The position numbers and the translations under genes were made by a program. Positions 15,670-24,157 of a DNA stretch of 64,000 nt are shown one piece after another. The notes beneath the pieces are model-generated. The model saw only the letters and a list, made by a program, of their open reading frames with translations, did no database searches and was not told the origin of the DNA. Source of the DNA: Bin87 sp964347975 (GTDB lineage: Bacteria; Chloroflexota; Dehalococcoidia; Lucifugimonadales; UBA3495); NCBI GenBank assembly GCA_964347975.1, contig CAYGAY010000016.1:9644-73643 (forward strand). The letters are read 5' to 3'. Numbering within the stretch: position 1 is the stretch's first letter; every line of letters begins with the position of its first letter.

Positions 15670-16464
15670 ATGCTGCCAGGACTGGAAGGCAAAGTCGCGC
15701 TGGTCACCGGAGGGAGCAAAGGGATCGGCAAAGCCATCGCCTACGCATTGGCACGGGAGGGCTGTGCCGTCGCCATCTGCGCCAGAGGGGAAACCGATTT
15801 GCGTGCAGCCGCCGCGGAGATCAGCGATGCCACGGGCGCCCGCGTCATCCCTATCCGGGCGGACATGACAGTTCCGGAAGATATCGCCGCGCTGGTCCGG
15901 GAAGCTGTTGCTGAGCTGGGCAAGCTGGACATCCTCGTCAATAACGCCGTTAACAGCACCAGCGACCGCGCCAGTCAAATCCCCGATGACGTCATCCTGA
16001 ACCACATCACCACAAAAGTAATGGGGTATATCCGCTGCGCACGGGAGTGCGTGCCGCACATGATTGCCGCGGGCGGCGGGCGGATAATCAATATCGGCGG
16101 AATGGCGGCCCGAAATTCCAGCCCAACAAACCCGGGATCCGGTGTCACCAATTCAGCGATGTCCAATTACTCCAAGGCTCTTTCAGATGACGTGGCCGGC
16201 GACGGGATTCTCGTCAATTGCATTCACCCCGGCAGCACCCGTACCGAGCGATACATGGGACTGGTGGCCGAACGCGCGGCTCGCAACAATACGACATCGC
16301 ACGAGGAACTGGCCCAGTCCGTTGCCGAGATTCCCATAGGGCGTATGGTCGAGCCCGATGACATAGCAAATCTGGCGGCGTTTCTGTGCTCGGATCTGGC
16401 CTCAGCGATCACCGGCCAAACAATCGCGGTGGACGGGGGCGGTGGACGTGGAGTTCATTTTTAA
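15670..16464 (+). CDS. SDR-family oxidoreductase, atypical catalytic site
   Basis: Encodes 264 aa with a Rossmann fold: TGGSKGIG near residue 14 for NAD(P) binding, DILVNNAVN near 95, and the C-terminal AITGQTIAVDGG typical of FabG-like SDRs. The catalytic YxxxK appears altered: the Lys in SAMSNYSKAL has Ser, not Tyr, four residues before it, though a Tyr lies two residues before. This version recurs in some SDRs of catabolic clusters, so it may use a shifted residue. ATG 15670 follows CAGGAGTAGATC. It lies 81 bases after the PrpD-like gene on the same strand. Confidence 0.85.
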   Translation: MLPGLEGKVALVTGGSKGIGKAIAYALAREGCAVAICARGETDLRAAAAEISDATGARVIPIRADMTVPEDIAALVREAVAELGKLDILVNNAVNSTSDRASQIPDDVILNHITTKVMGYIRCARECVPHMIAAGGGRIINIGGMAARNSSPTNPGSGVTNSAMSNYSKALSDDVAGDGILVNCIHPGSTRTERYMGLVAERAARNNTTSHEELAQSVAEIPIGRMVEPDDIANLAAFLCSDLASAITGQTIAVDGGGGRGVHF

Positions 16465-16538
16465 ACCACCGGACCCCCGTCGTCGCCATCGACAAGACGG
16501 GCCGTCTCCCCAACGCCGCCGCGGGCCGCCGGGCGGGA

Positions 16539-17048
16539 TCAGTTCATGCCCAATTCGCGCAGGGCGTCGGCGAAGTTAGGATCCAAAACGTACGCGTCTT
16601 CCGCCCGGTCATAAACCAACGGCCGGGGGAGGTCCAGATTGCCACGGCGACGCTTCAGCCGGTTCAGGCTGTGTCCCTGACTAGACAGGGACCCTGAGAG
16701 TTCCCTCTGGGAAAGCCGGAGGGTATGCATCAGTTGGGCTCGTTTTTGCGTGTGGTTGGGCGAGCGGGACACGCGGATCATGGCTTCCCTTGCCGTGTCC
16801 GAGAGGTTTCGCCAGAAGGTGGTAAGGTAACTGGGGTTCCAAACCACCGCGGGTTCCGCAGGCGCGTCTATTGCGCTTTCCGGCGCAGCCGATTCCGTCG
16901 GTGGAGGCTCAGATGATTGCGAACCGGACGGGATTTCGTCCACTGCGACTTCTTTGGCGCTTTGACTTGGGCTCCACCCCGCCATACCTTTCAAGGTTGC
17001 GATCACCTCATTCACTTCACCTTCTATTGTTACCGTGATGTTAGCCAA
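16539..17048 (-). CDS. Conserved-looking hypothetical protein with C-terminal Arg/Lys-rich domain
   Basis: Encodes 169 aa. The N-terminus (MANITVTIEGEVNEVIATL) predicts a small beta-alpha unit, then a Pro/Ser/Glu-rich linker (about 40-75), then a helical C-terminal domain containing SDTAREAMIRVSRS and RLKRRRGNLDLPRPLVYD, which looks like a winged-helix or similar nucleic-acid-binding unit. The start was set at TTG 17048 because AGGAG lies 7 bases before it. The longer frame to 17135 has no good ribosome binding site. No family name is offered. Confidence 0.6.
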   Translation of the reverse strand: MANITVTIEGEVNEVIATLKGMAGWSPSQSAKEVAVDEIPSGSQSSEPPPTESAAPESAIDAPAEPAVVWNPSYLTTFWRNLSDTAREAMIRVSRSPNHTQKRAQLMHTLRLSQRELSGSLSSQGHSLNRLKRRRGNLDLPRPLVYDRAEDAYVLDPNFADALRELGMN

Positions 17049-17154
17049 ATCGATGCTCCTGACTCGGAAGTGTCCGTGCGCCTGAATAAGTGACAGTTTC
17101 GCGTCAACAAGAAGCTGTAATATACAATACCACACTTTGGGCAGGGAAACCCGT

Positions 17155-18138
17155 TTACTCGGCTATCAAGTCCAACAACGCTGCTTCCAGGACCGCCGGT
17201 GGGACGTACTGCTCAAATCGGGCGGCAATCCGCCCGTCATTGCCCACGACGAATGTCCACGGCTCAGACACTAACCCCCATTCCTTGACCGCCGGAACGA
17301 GATCCCGCGCCGGATTCGCCGGATCGATCAGGTGAGGATCACGGTAAACTTCTACATGCACGAAGTTGGCCTGACCTCCATACTGCGCCGCCAGCGCCGA
17401 CAAGTCGGAAATCTGCGGGCCGCACGTGGCGGAAACGCAGAAAGCTGGCGTTGCGAAACTTATGACCGCCGGCTTGCCTGAGCGCACGGCCTCAGCTACC
17501 GATAACCGATACAGGGAAGGATCCGGTTGAGGGCTGCTGCTGATAGTGTGCAGGTCCTCGGTGGTTTCTGCGACCGGCGTGTCCGATGGCGGGGCCGCGT
17601 CGCCGATGAATGGGACACGGTGAGCAGCGCCGACGGAGACAACTGCCCCGATGGTCAGCAGTTCACCCTCCTCGTACTCAAAGGTGGCATGCAATTCCCA
17701 AATGCCCAAACTATCCCCGGTTGCGGTTCCTGCCTGGTCAAAAGTCACGTCAGCAATGAATACTCCCCGCCGACCGTCCGGCGGCCAGGGCAGAAACTCC
17801 GCATCAGTCCGATGGCGCACTTGTCCGGTAGCCGCTCCCGGCTCATAGTACACGGCGCGGAGGGCTACTTCCTCCGGGCGTACCGGCATATAGTCCCGGT
17901 CCACCAAGCCAAAGGATATCCGGTTTGCGCCTACCGCCAGGTCGCTGTTACTGACCACCAGGCTTACGGGCGGTCCGCCCGGCGGCTCCGCAAGGGGGTC
18001 GTCCCGTGGGGCAGGGGCGGCACAGGCCAGAATAACCAAGCCGATCAGCGCCAGCGACAGCACAAAAATGCTTGGCAATCTCAAATCGCCCTTATAGCGT
18101 CTCGGTTTGACTTCCGGTTGCCGAGCAAGTATAAGCAT
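17155..18138 (-). CDS. Lipoprotein with C-terminal thioredoxin-like domain
   Basis: Encodes 327 aa. The hydrophobic segment LSLALIGLVILAC ends in a lipobox (Cys39 from ATG 18138); a TTG about 60 bases further in would give a more typical signal length. After a Pro-rich stretch comes a beta-rich domain (about 60-190), then a thioredoxin-like fold: PAVISFATPAFCVSATCGPQ with two Cys four residues apart, and WGLVSEPWTFVVGNDGRI. The FCxxxxC spacing is wider than classical CxxC, as in SCO-like or TlpA-like redox proteins. Likely a membrane-anchored extracytoplasmic redox or metal-handling protein. Divergent from the oxidoreductase at 18214. Confidence 0.72.
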   Translation of the reverse strand: MLILARQPEVKPRRYKGDLRLPSIFVLSLALIGLVILACAAPAPRDDPLAEPPGGPPVSLVVSNSDLAVGANRISFGLVDRDYMPVRPEEVALRAVYYEPGAATGQVRHRTDAEFLPWPPDGRRGVFIADVTFDQAGTATGDSLGIWELHATFEYEEGELLTIGAVVSVGAAHRVPFIGDAAPPSDTPVAETTEDLHTISSSPQPDPSLYRLSVAEAVRSGKPAVISFATPAFCVSATCGPQISDLSALAAQYGGQANFVHVEVYRDPHLIDPANPARDLVPAVKEWGLVSEPWTFVVGNDGRIAARFEQYVPPAVLEAALLDLIAE

Positions 18139-18164
18139 CGCACACCGGAAATTCAACAGTCGGC

Positions 18165-18170
18165 TATAAT
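18165..18170 (+). promoter_or_regulatory. Likely -10 box of the LLM oxidoreductase gene
   Basis: Perfect TATAAT 43 bases before ATG 18214. No good -35 box was found at 16-18 bases upstream. Confidence 0.4.
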
Positions 18171-18213
18171 CATTTGTGTAATCGGTACCACTCCCCACGC
18201 AAGCGAGGCTGAA

Positions 18214-19248
18214 ATGCGCTTCGGTTCTTTTGTCTTTCCCGTCAGTCATCACCCGGAAAACGACTCTGCGATCATTGACAGTACGCTTGACGAGATCTTG
18301 CTTGCTGAAGAAATCGGAATGCACTCGGTATGGCTCACCGAACACCATTTCGACGGCGCGGCGGCCCATGCCGACCCGCTGGTGCTGGGCGCTGCCGTAG
18401 CCGCCCGAACCAAGAGCCTGAAAATCGGGTTCGCCGTCGTAGAGTTGGCTTTCCACCATCCCGTTCGCCTTGCCGTGCAAACGGCGTTGCTGGACAACCT
18501 CAGCCATGGTCGGCTCATCGTGGGCACCGGGCGTGGCTCCGCTTACAACCACTACGAATACATCGGATTCGGCATCACCATGGATGACGGCATCGCTCGC
18601 CTGGACGAAGCTGAGGATCTATTGGTCAAAGCCTGGACCGGCGAGGATCTACGATATAGCGGCGATCACTGGAAAGTGGAGTTCCCTTTGCTACGCCCGC
18701 GACCCTATCAGACACCCCATCCTCCCCTGATTCGGGCTTGCATCAGCGAAGCGTCCGCCGTGAAGATGGCGGAAATCGGCCGGCCGGTGATGATTGGCAT
18801 CCAGACCTTGCCGACCTTGCAGGCCCGCCTGGAGCGTTACCGCGCCACCATGCTGGGCGCCGGCTTTGCCGAGGAAGAAGCTGAGGCCAGGTTGGACCAG
18901 TGCTGGGCCTCTCGCGACCTGTTCGTCGCCGACAGCCACGACGAAGCGCTGGAAATCGCCGCCGCCGGGTTCGAGCGAGAGCGCACCCATTTCCGACGCG
19001 CCCGCGAGCTTTACAACCCCGGGGGGTTCCCGCCACCGGATCCAAACCGACCCGCGCCGGCCGGCGAGAGCCTGGAGCACTCCTTCATCGTAGGGACCCC
19101 GTCCCAAGTGGCCGAGCAAGTTGCCGAGATGCGCGATATTGGCGTTCGTAACCTGATGCTGAAGCTTAATACCGGCGAGATGGACACCTGCAAAGTACAG
19201 AAATCCATGCGCCTCTTCGGTGAAAAGGTGATGCCGAAATTCACCTGA
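18214..19248 (+). CDS. LLM-class flavin-dependent oxidoreductase
   Basis: Encodes 344 aa of a bacterial-luciferase-like monooxygenase: MRFGSFVFPVSH, SVWLTEHHFDG near residue 40 (the EHH motif of the luciferase alpha-type group), LSHGRLIVGTGRGS near 105, and the C-terminal SFIVGTPSQVAEQV. These enzymes use reduced FMN and oxygen to oxidise small organics. ATG 18214 was preferred over a far upstream frame start because the protein family begins exactly there. SAR202 Chloroflexota are known for many such paralogues, and this window has three. Confidence 0.88.
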   Translation: MRFGSFVFPVSHHPENDSAIIDSTLDEILLAEEIGMHSVWLTEHHFDGAAAHADPLVLGAAVAARTKSLKIGFAVVELAFHHPVRLAVQTALLDNLSHGRLIVGTGRGSAYNHYEYIGFGITMDDGIARLDEAEDLLVKAWTGEDLRYSGDHWKVEFPLLRPRPYQTPHPPLIRACISEASAVKMAEIGRPVMIGIQTLPTLQARLERYRATMLGAGFAEEEAEARLDQCWASRDLFVADSHDEALEIAAAGFERERTHFRRARELYNPGGFPPPDPNRPAPAGESLEHSFIVGTPSQVAEQVAEMRDIGVRNLMLKLNTGEMDTCKVQKSMRLFGEKVMPKFT

Positions 19249-19277
19249 CCTTCATCGCGGGCCGATATTGCGCTGGC

Positions 19278-20444
19278 TTACAGCGCTCTAACCATGGCGT
19301 CCAAGCGCTCCAATGCCTTGCTGATATTCTCCTGGCTGTTGGCATAGGACAGCCGCACGTAGCCTTCACCGAACTCGCCGAAAGCGGCTCCGGACAGCAA
19401 TGCCACTCCGGCTTCCTGCATCGCCCGTTCCTCAAACTCGGCGCTGGTCAAACCGGTTTCCCGGATGCTGGGGAAGGCGTAGAAAGCTCCTTCCGGCTCG
19501 GGGCAGTTGATGCCGGAAATGGACTGCAATCCGTCGGCGATGAGGCGCCGGCGTCGGGCGAACTCGGCCGTCATTTCCTGCACCTCGTCCTGGGGACCGT
19601 CCAACGCGGCCACGCCGGCGATCTGGCTGAAGGATGCCGCGCAGGACACGCTGTTGGTGGCCAGACGCGATATGTGCGGCACCAGTTCTTCGGGCATGAT
19701 CCCGTAGCCCAACCGCCAACCGGTCATGGCGTAGCTCTTTGAGAAGCCGTCCAGGATGATGGTACGTTCCGCCATTCCAGGCAGCGCGGCGATGCTGTGA
19801 TGTTCACCGGAGTACAGGATGTCCTTGTAAATTTCGTCGGACATCACGTACATATCCGGGTGCTTCCGCACCACGTCAGCGATGGTTTCGAGTTCTTCCA
19901 AAGTAAAGGCAGAGCCGCAGGGGTTCTCCGGCGAATTAACAATGAGCAAGCGGGTTCGTTCGTTGACCATTTCCGGCAGGCGGGTCAAGTCGGGATGGTA
20001 GGCCCGCTCCTCGAGCAATTGCATCGGCACGGCTTTGGCGCCGCTGAACTCGATCATTGACTCGTAAATCGGAAAACCGGGGTTGGGATAGATCACTTCC
20101 GCGCCGGCTTCGGCAATAGCCAGCAAAACGTAGAACATGATTGGCTTTGCGCCCGGCGTCACCACGACCTGCTCCCAATCGGTATCAATTCCGCGGACCT
20201 CGCGGCTGTTTCGGGCCACAGCCTGACGCAACTCGGGCAGCCCAGGAGTGGGGCCGTAATGGGTGTAACCGTCCTGCAGGGCCTTCATACCGGCCTGGAC
20301 GATATGGGCCGGAGTTTCGAAATCCGGCTCACCGATCTCAAGGTGAACGATTTCCCGGCCCTGCGCTTCCAGGGCACGTGCTTTAGCCAGCACTTCGAAG
20401 GCGGATTCAGTTCCCAAACGGCTCATACGGGTGGCTATAGACAT
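19278..20444 (-). CDS. Class I/II pyridoxal-phosphate aminotransferase
   Basis: Encodes 388 aa with a fold-type I aminotransferase core: HLEIGEPDFETP near residue 35, YTHYGPTPGLPELR, NSPENPCGSAFT (substrate carboxylate-binding Asn), SDEIYKDILY, and the PLP Lys236 in LDGFSKSYAMTGWRLGY. It resembles aspartate or aromatic aminotransferases of the AspC-type Igamma subgroup. The exact amino acid is not determined. ATG 20444 has GAGGGA upstream. It converges with the LLM gene ending at 19248. Confidence 0.9.
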   Translation of the reverse strand: MSIATRMSRLGTESAFEVLAKARALEAQGREIVHLEIGEPDFETPAHIVQAGMKALQDGYTHYGPTPGLPELRQAVARNSREVRGIDTDWEQVVVTPGAKPIMFYVLLAIAEAGAEVIYPNPGFPIYESMIEFSGAKAVPMQLLEERAYHPDLTRLPEMVNERTRLLIVNSPENPCGSAFTLEELETIADVVRKHPDMYVMSDEIYKDILYSGEHHSIAALPGMAERTIILDGFSKSYAMTGWRLGYGIMPEELVPHISRLATNSVSCAASFSQIAGVAALDGPQDEVQEMTAEFARRRRLIADGLQSISGINCPEPEGAFYAFPSIRETGLTSAEFEERAMQEAGVALLSGAAFGEFGEGYVRLSYANSQENISKALERLDAMVRAL

Positions 20445-20567
20445 GGTTGGCTATCCCTCGAAACAGCGTGTGCATCTCAGCAAGTAGTCGCGCCGCAAGG
20501 TTACCATACCCCGGCTGCTTGCGGCCCGCCGTTGGGACGCCAATATGCAAGGGCCAGCTCCACTTAA

Positions 20568-20700
20568 CCTGTCATTCCACGCTCGCCGCAGGCGGGCGAT
20601 GAAATCTCGTTCTGGCGGCGCCGGCTTGCGGCGAGGGTCTTGCCGGAGCGGTTGTTGCTACGCCGACGGGATTGCCACGCTACTCACGCAATGACAAAAG
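20568..20700. repeat. Dispersed palindromic repeat, family B, copy 1
   Basis: Begins CTGTCATTCCACGCTCGCCGC and ends ATTGCCACGC...CGCAATGACAAAAG. Near-identical segments occur at 60700-60880 in the same orientation and 41315-41452 in the opposite one. Internal hairpins are GC-rich. It lies in the intergenic gap 20445-20812 upstream of a divergent gene pair. Confidence 0.7.
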
Positions 20701-20812
20701 CGACTTTGAAAAGGCCCCGCGTAGTTCACTGGAACGGGTGGTAAGGTCGCAATATGCTGTTAGAATATTCATCGCTGAGTACAGCGTCCGACCAGCAGCA
20801 AAGGGGGGCATA

Positions 20813-21505
20813 ATGAGGATTTTCCGGCGCCGTCGCCTCGAATCCGGCGGCGATGATGCGGGAGAAAAACGAGGCGGCAGGGTACGTCCACCCCAGCAGT
20901 TCACCCCAATTCCCTGCTTGGACGGGTTGGTGTGGATCGAAGATGGATGTCTTCACAAATCCGGTATCGATACCAGCCAGTCCTTTCGCCTCCCGCTAAA
21001 CGACGTATCGGATATCATCGCGGACTGGGATTTTTTCAAGGAGAATCCCACCCGCGCCGAGACCAAGCTGATGGTCCAGGGTCCGGTAGGACTGGTGAGG
21101 GCCAATTTTGGCGTACTCCAGTATTCGGGCATGATCAGCCTGACGGCGCACCTGCACCATATCTATACAGATGAAGAGACTACGGAACTGGGGGAAACGT
21201 CCCTGGAAACCCCCGAATTGGTCGGGCCTTTCCAGTGTCGCCGGGGGATGATGTGGGCCGACCGCGACTTTGTTTACCTGGGGAAGTCGGTGTCATCCGA
21301 CTCGGCCCGGGTTCCAATGTCCACCATCGACGGCGTGAAGGCGCACTGGGATCGCTCCATCGTCAACAATGGCCGACGCATCCGACTGGACGTCTTCAGC
21401 CGGCTGGGCGGATTGATGGGTTCGGAGTTTTCCGTAAAGCAGGCCTCCGGCGTTTTCGCTCTGGTGAACTACGTGAACCAACTACGCACCGCGCCGGCCC
21501 AGTGA
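20813..21505 (+). CDS. Hypothetical protein with a duplicated beta-rich unit
   Basis: Encodes 230 aa. After an Arg-rich start (MRIFRRRRLESGG) two similar halves appear: CLDGLVWIEDGCLHKSGID...RLPLNDVSDIIADWDF (about 35-75) and CRRGMMWADRDFVYLGKSV...RVPMSTIDGVKAHWDR (about 140-185). Each half is followed by a strand-rich segment and a closing helix. This looks like a tandem duplication of a PH-like or similar beta-sandwich unit. ATG 20813 has AAAGGGGGG just upstream. No function is assigned. Confidence 0.65.
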   Translation: MRIFRRRRLESGGDDAGEKRGGRVRPPQQFTPIPCLDGLVWIEDGCLHKSGIDTSQSFRLPLNDVSDIIADWDFFKENPTRAETKLMVQGPVGLVRANFGVLQYSGMISLTAHLHHIYTDEETTELGETSLETPELVGPFQCRRGMMWADRDFVYLGKSVSSDSARVPMSTIDGVKAHWDRSIVNNGRRIRLDVFSRLGGLMGSEFSVKQASGVFALVNYVNQLRTAPAQ

Positions 21506-21572
21506 GCGCAAAAGGACGCTAGGCTCACAAGCCCGTTTGCCCCGTACCGCCGGCAGCGTCCGAGGTGAAGCG

Positions 21573-21859
21573 ATGGCCATACACGGCGAAATCCCTTACG
21601 AGGAAAAAAGCGTCGCGGCCAAGCTATCTATGACGCCAAAATCCGCCATCTGATTGGCCCGGAGGATGAGGATAAATTCGTCAAGACTGACGTCATCTCC
21701 GGCGACTACGAAATCGGCGACGATTGGATTGTCACCGGGCGCAAACTACGCGCCCGACGGCCGGATGCAGGTATCCACACTATTCAGGGCCACCACACTC
21801 GTGTCCTGGTGATGCGCAGTCCGCGCGGGATTGCAAGCCGGGCAAGAGCAACGCAATGA
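21573..21859 (+). pseudogene. Frameshifted small gene paired with a retropepsin-like protease
   Basis: ATG 21573 (GAGGTGAAG upstream) starts MAIHGEIPYEEK. At the run of six A before GCGTCGCGG the sensible frame moves by -1 and continues RRGQAIYDAKIRHLIGPED, then DVISGDYEIGDDWIVTGRKL, ending at TGA 21857-21859. Small proteins with this IYDxKIRxLxxPE ... GDYEI pattern are familiar neighbours of retropepsin-like proteins. The last codons overlap the next gene as ATGA, implying translational coupling. The break at a homopolymer could be real decay, slippage-based expression, or a sequence error. Confidence 0.6.
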
Positions 21860-22248
21860 CACACTACGGCGCAGTTACTCTCAACGCCCGCGAAGCCAGA
21901 GTAAATCTCACAGTGCACGGCGATAACGGTACATCCGAGGGCATCTCTTATATCGTTGATACCGGCGCAACGGTAGCGATGGTTCTACCCCAGGAAACCA
22001 TTGACCGGCGTAATCTGCCCCCGGCCGATGATGCTGATATTGCAATCACCATGGCTGACGGCGCCATCGACCACTACAATCTTTACATTGCCACAGCACT
22101 GTGGCATAGCCGTTTGCGAGAGATTGAAGTAGTTAACCTTGTCCCTGACCCGCTTATAGGAGTGGACCTGCTCCAAGGCAGCAACCGCAGCGTTGACGCC
22201 GCGCCCGGCGGTCTAGTAACAATCACAGAACAGCCCGCTCCGTCCTGA
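21856..22248 (+). CDS. Retropepsin-like (clan AA) aspartyl protease domain protein
   Basis: Encodes 130 aa. The active-site motif YIVDTGATVAMV places the catalytic Asp at residue 35 followed by Thr-Gly, as in single-domain retroviral-type proteases that act as dimers. A hydrophobic-Gly segment (PDPLIGVDLLQG) near residue 105 fits the family's second psi-loop. ATG 21856 overlaps the stop of the preceding gene (ATGA). Bacterial relatives are largely uncharacterised. Two similar proteins lie at 38580-38939 and 43600-43959. argG starts 28 bases later. Confidence 0.78.
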   Translation: MTHYGAVTLNAREARVNLTVHGDNGTSEGISYIVDTGATVAMVLPQETIDRRNLPPADDADIAITMADGAIDHYNLYIATALWHSRLREIEVVNLVPDPLIGVDLLQGSNRSVDAAPGGLVTITEQPAPS

Positions 22249-22276
22249 CGCGATTATCAAGGAGTACATTCCAACA

Positions 22277-23467
22277 ATGCCACGCCAGAAAATCGTCCTC
22301 GCTTACTCCGGCGGCCTCGATACCTCGGTAGCCGTGCCGTGGCTCCAGGAAAACTACGATGCCGACGTTATCACCTGCACCATCGACCTGGGCATGGTGG
22401 ACCTGGAAACCATACGCCAGCGCGCCTACGCGGTTGGAGCCTCCGAAGCGGTGACCGTTGACGGTCGGGAGACGCTGGTCCAGGAGTTTCTGTGGCCGGC
22501 TCTCCGCGCCGGCGCCATCTACGAGGGCCAGTACCCCCTTGCTACCGCCCTGGGGCGGCCCCTCATTGCCAGATACCTGGCCGATGTCGCGCGGGAACAT
22601 GGCGCTGACGCCGTGGCCCACGGATGCACGGGCAAGGGCAACGACCAGGTGCGCATCGAAGTCGGAGTGTCGGCCCTGGCTCCCGGAGTGGATCTGATCG
22701 CCCCCATCCGAGAGTGGGGCATGAATCGCGAGGATGAGGCGCTCTACGCCCGGGAACGCAATCTTCCCATCGCTCCATCCAACAACAAGTACAGCACTGA
22801 CGAGAACCTTTGGGGCCGCAGCGCCGAGGCCGGCGAGCTGGAAGACCCCTGGATCGAGCCGCCCGAGGACGCTTACGAATGGACCGTCAACCCCGCTGAT
22901 GCTCCCAACGAGCCGGCTTATGTGGAAATCCGTTTCGATCAGGGCACCCCCACTGCCGTTGACGGCGAAGCCATGGCGGGAGTCGCAATGATCAGCCACC
23001 TTAACTCGCTGGCCGGCGCTCATGGTATCGGCCGGATCGACCACGTGGAGAACCGGTTGGTAGGCATCAAAAGTCGTGAAGTGTACGAATCGCCGGCTGC
23101 CGTCCTGTTTCACTCGGCGCATCGCGCCTTGGAGACCATGACGCTCTCCCGTGAGCAGAGCCGCTTCAAGGAACGCATTGCCCAAGAATACGCCGAGTTG
23201 GTCTATAACGGCCTGTGGTACACCGCTCACCGCCGCGACCTGGACGCCTACGTGGACAGCACGCAGCGCCACGTATCGGGGAACATCCGCGTCCGTCTCC
23301 ACAAAGGATCTTGCGTAGTCGTAGGACGGATCGCAGACCGGCCGTTGTACAACTACGGCCTAGCCACCTACGACCGCGCTGACGAGTTCGATCACAGGGC
23401 AGCCAAGGGTTTCATCGACATCTACGGCCTGCCGGTGCGGACGCAGCGGCGGCAGCAGGGGGATTAG
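22277..23467 (+). CDS. argG: Argininosuccinate synthase
   Basis: Encodes 396 aa, the standard length. The enzyme joins citrulline and aspartate with ATP in arginine biosynthesis. The PP-loop motif LAYSGGLDTS is at residues 8-16, and HGCTGKGNDQVR, APIREW and SPNxYS-like (APSNNKYSTDENLWGRS) segments are all in place. ATG 22277 follows a CAAGGAG site. An acetylornithine-type aminotransferase gene lies 0.7 kb away on the other strand, the only other arginine-related gene seen. Confidence 0.97.
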   Translation: MPRQKIVLAYSGGLDTSVAVPWLQENYDADVITCTIDLGMVDLETIRQRAYAVGASEAVTVDGRETLVQEFLWPALRAGAIYEGQYPLATALGRPLIARYLADVAREHGADAVAHGCTGKGNDQVRIEVGVSALAPGVDLIAPIREWGMNREDEALYARERNLPIAPSNNKYSTDENLWGRSAEAGELEDPWIEPPEDAYEWTVNPADAPNEPAYVEIRFDQGTPTAVDGEAMAGVAMISHLNSLAGAHGIGRIDHVENRLVGIKSREVYESPAAVLFHSAHRALETMTLSREQSRFKERIAQEYAELVYNGLWYTAHRRDLDAYVDSTQRHVSGNIRVRLHKGSCVVVGRIADRPLYNYGLATYDRADEFDHRAAKGFIDIYGLPVRTQRRQQGD

Positions 23468-23470
23468 CTA

Positions 23471-23505
23471 ACGGACGGGGAGTTGGCGTATCCGCACCCG
23501 TCCGT
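23471..23505 (+). terminator. Possible terminator after argG
   Basis: Arms ACGGACGGG (23471-23479) and CCCGTCCGT (23497-23505) pair perfectly over 9 bases with a 17-base loop, 4 bases after the argG stop. The following CTTCTACTT is only weakly T-rich. Confidence 0.5.
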
Positions 23506-23627
23506 CTTCTACTTGAGCACAAATTCAACCGTGATGCGGGTGCCACGCACCGTTGCGCGCCCCCGACAGATTTCCGAGTCGATGATGATACGGACAAAGT
23601 TCATCTCACTGTGTCCTTGCGTCGTGT

Positions 23628-24060
23628 TCATACCGTCGCCGCAATATCAGTTTGTACAAAGTCCTTGCCCTTGAACAGCAGCGGCAGGCCGCGCACCGAG
23701 GCCAGCGCGTAGGCGAAGGTATCGCCGAAGTTCAGCGCAGCTGGATGCCGGGCATTGCCGTAGCGCCCGTTTTCCCCGTATAGTTCTTCCTGCCGAACTC
23801 TGGACTCTGGATTGGCCGGACCGTAAGGATGCTCCTTTCGATATTGACGCGCGCGCTCACGGATGGCCTCCCACCGCGCCTTTGCCTCAATTCGTTCCTC
23901 TTCGGTCAGCTGAGCCGGCGGAAGTATGTTGAGCAGGGATTGAAGTGCTTTCGCACCGCTTAGTTGCGGGCCGGCGGGCCCAGGTAGCCCAGTCGCCTGG
24001 CTACTTCTGCGGCGTACTCTTCGATGAGCGCTTCCGGCTCGTTGTTGTTGGCAGGAAGGC
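23628..24060 (-). pseudogene. VapBC-type toxin-antitoxin relic
   Basis: The frame ending at 23628 finishes with GRYGNARHPAALNFGDTFAY, then LLFKGKDFVQTDI, the classic C-terminus of PIN-domain VapC toxins, but the N-terminal half of the PIN domain with its first acidic residues is absent. Upstream on the same strand another frame (ending at 23960) reads EPEALIEEYAAEVARRLGYLG, which fits an antitoxin tail, and it too lacks an intact start because the ATG with GGAGGA before it is in a different frame. Both parts look damaged by deletion and frameshift. The argG-argD gap otherwise holds nothing. Confidence 0.55.
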
Positions 24061-24157
24061 CATGGTCGAGTTTCCTCCGTAGCGGGGATATTCTGAACTG
24101 ACGCCGGCGGCATTCCCGTGGGAGCGCCGCCGGCATATGTTCTGATCCCCAGGTGTC

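Noticed and set aside
21573..21650. Programmed -1 frameshift as a fact
   Set aside because: The A6 run could allow slippage, but the zero-frame codons do not form the classic A_AAA_AAG heptamer, so an indel or error is equally likely. It is kept only as a possibility.
23483..23674. Small plus-strand frame between argG and argD
   Set aside because: It overlaps the argG terminator and the VapC remnant, with no ribosome binding site and no motif.
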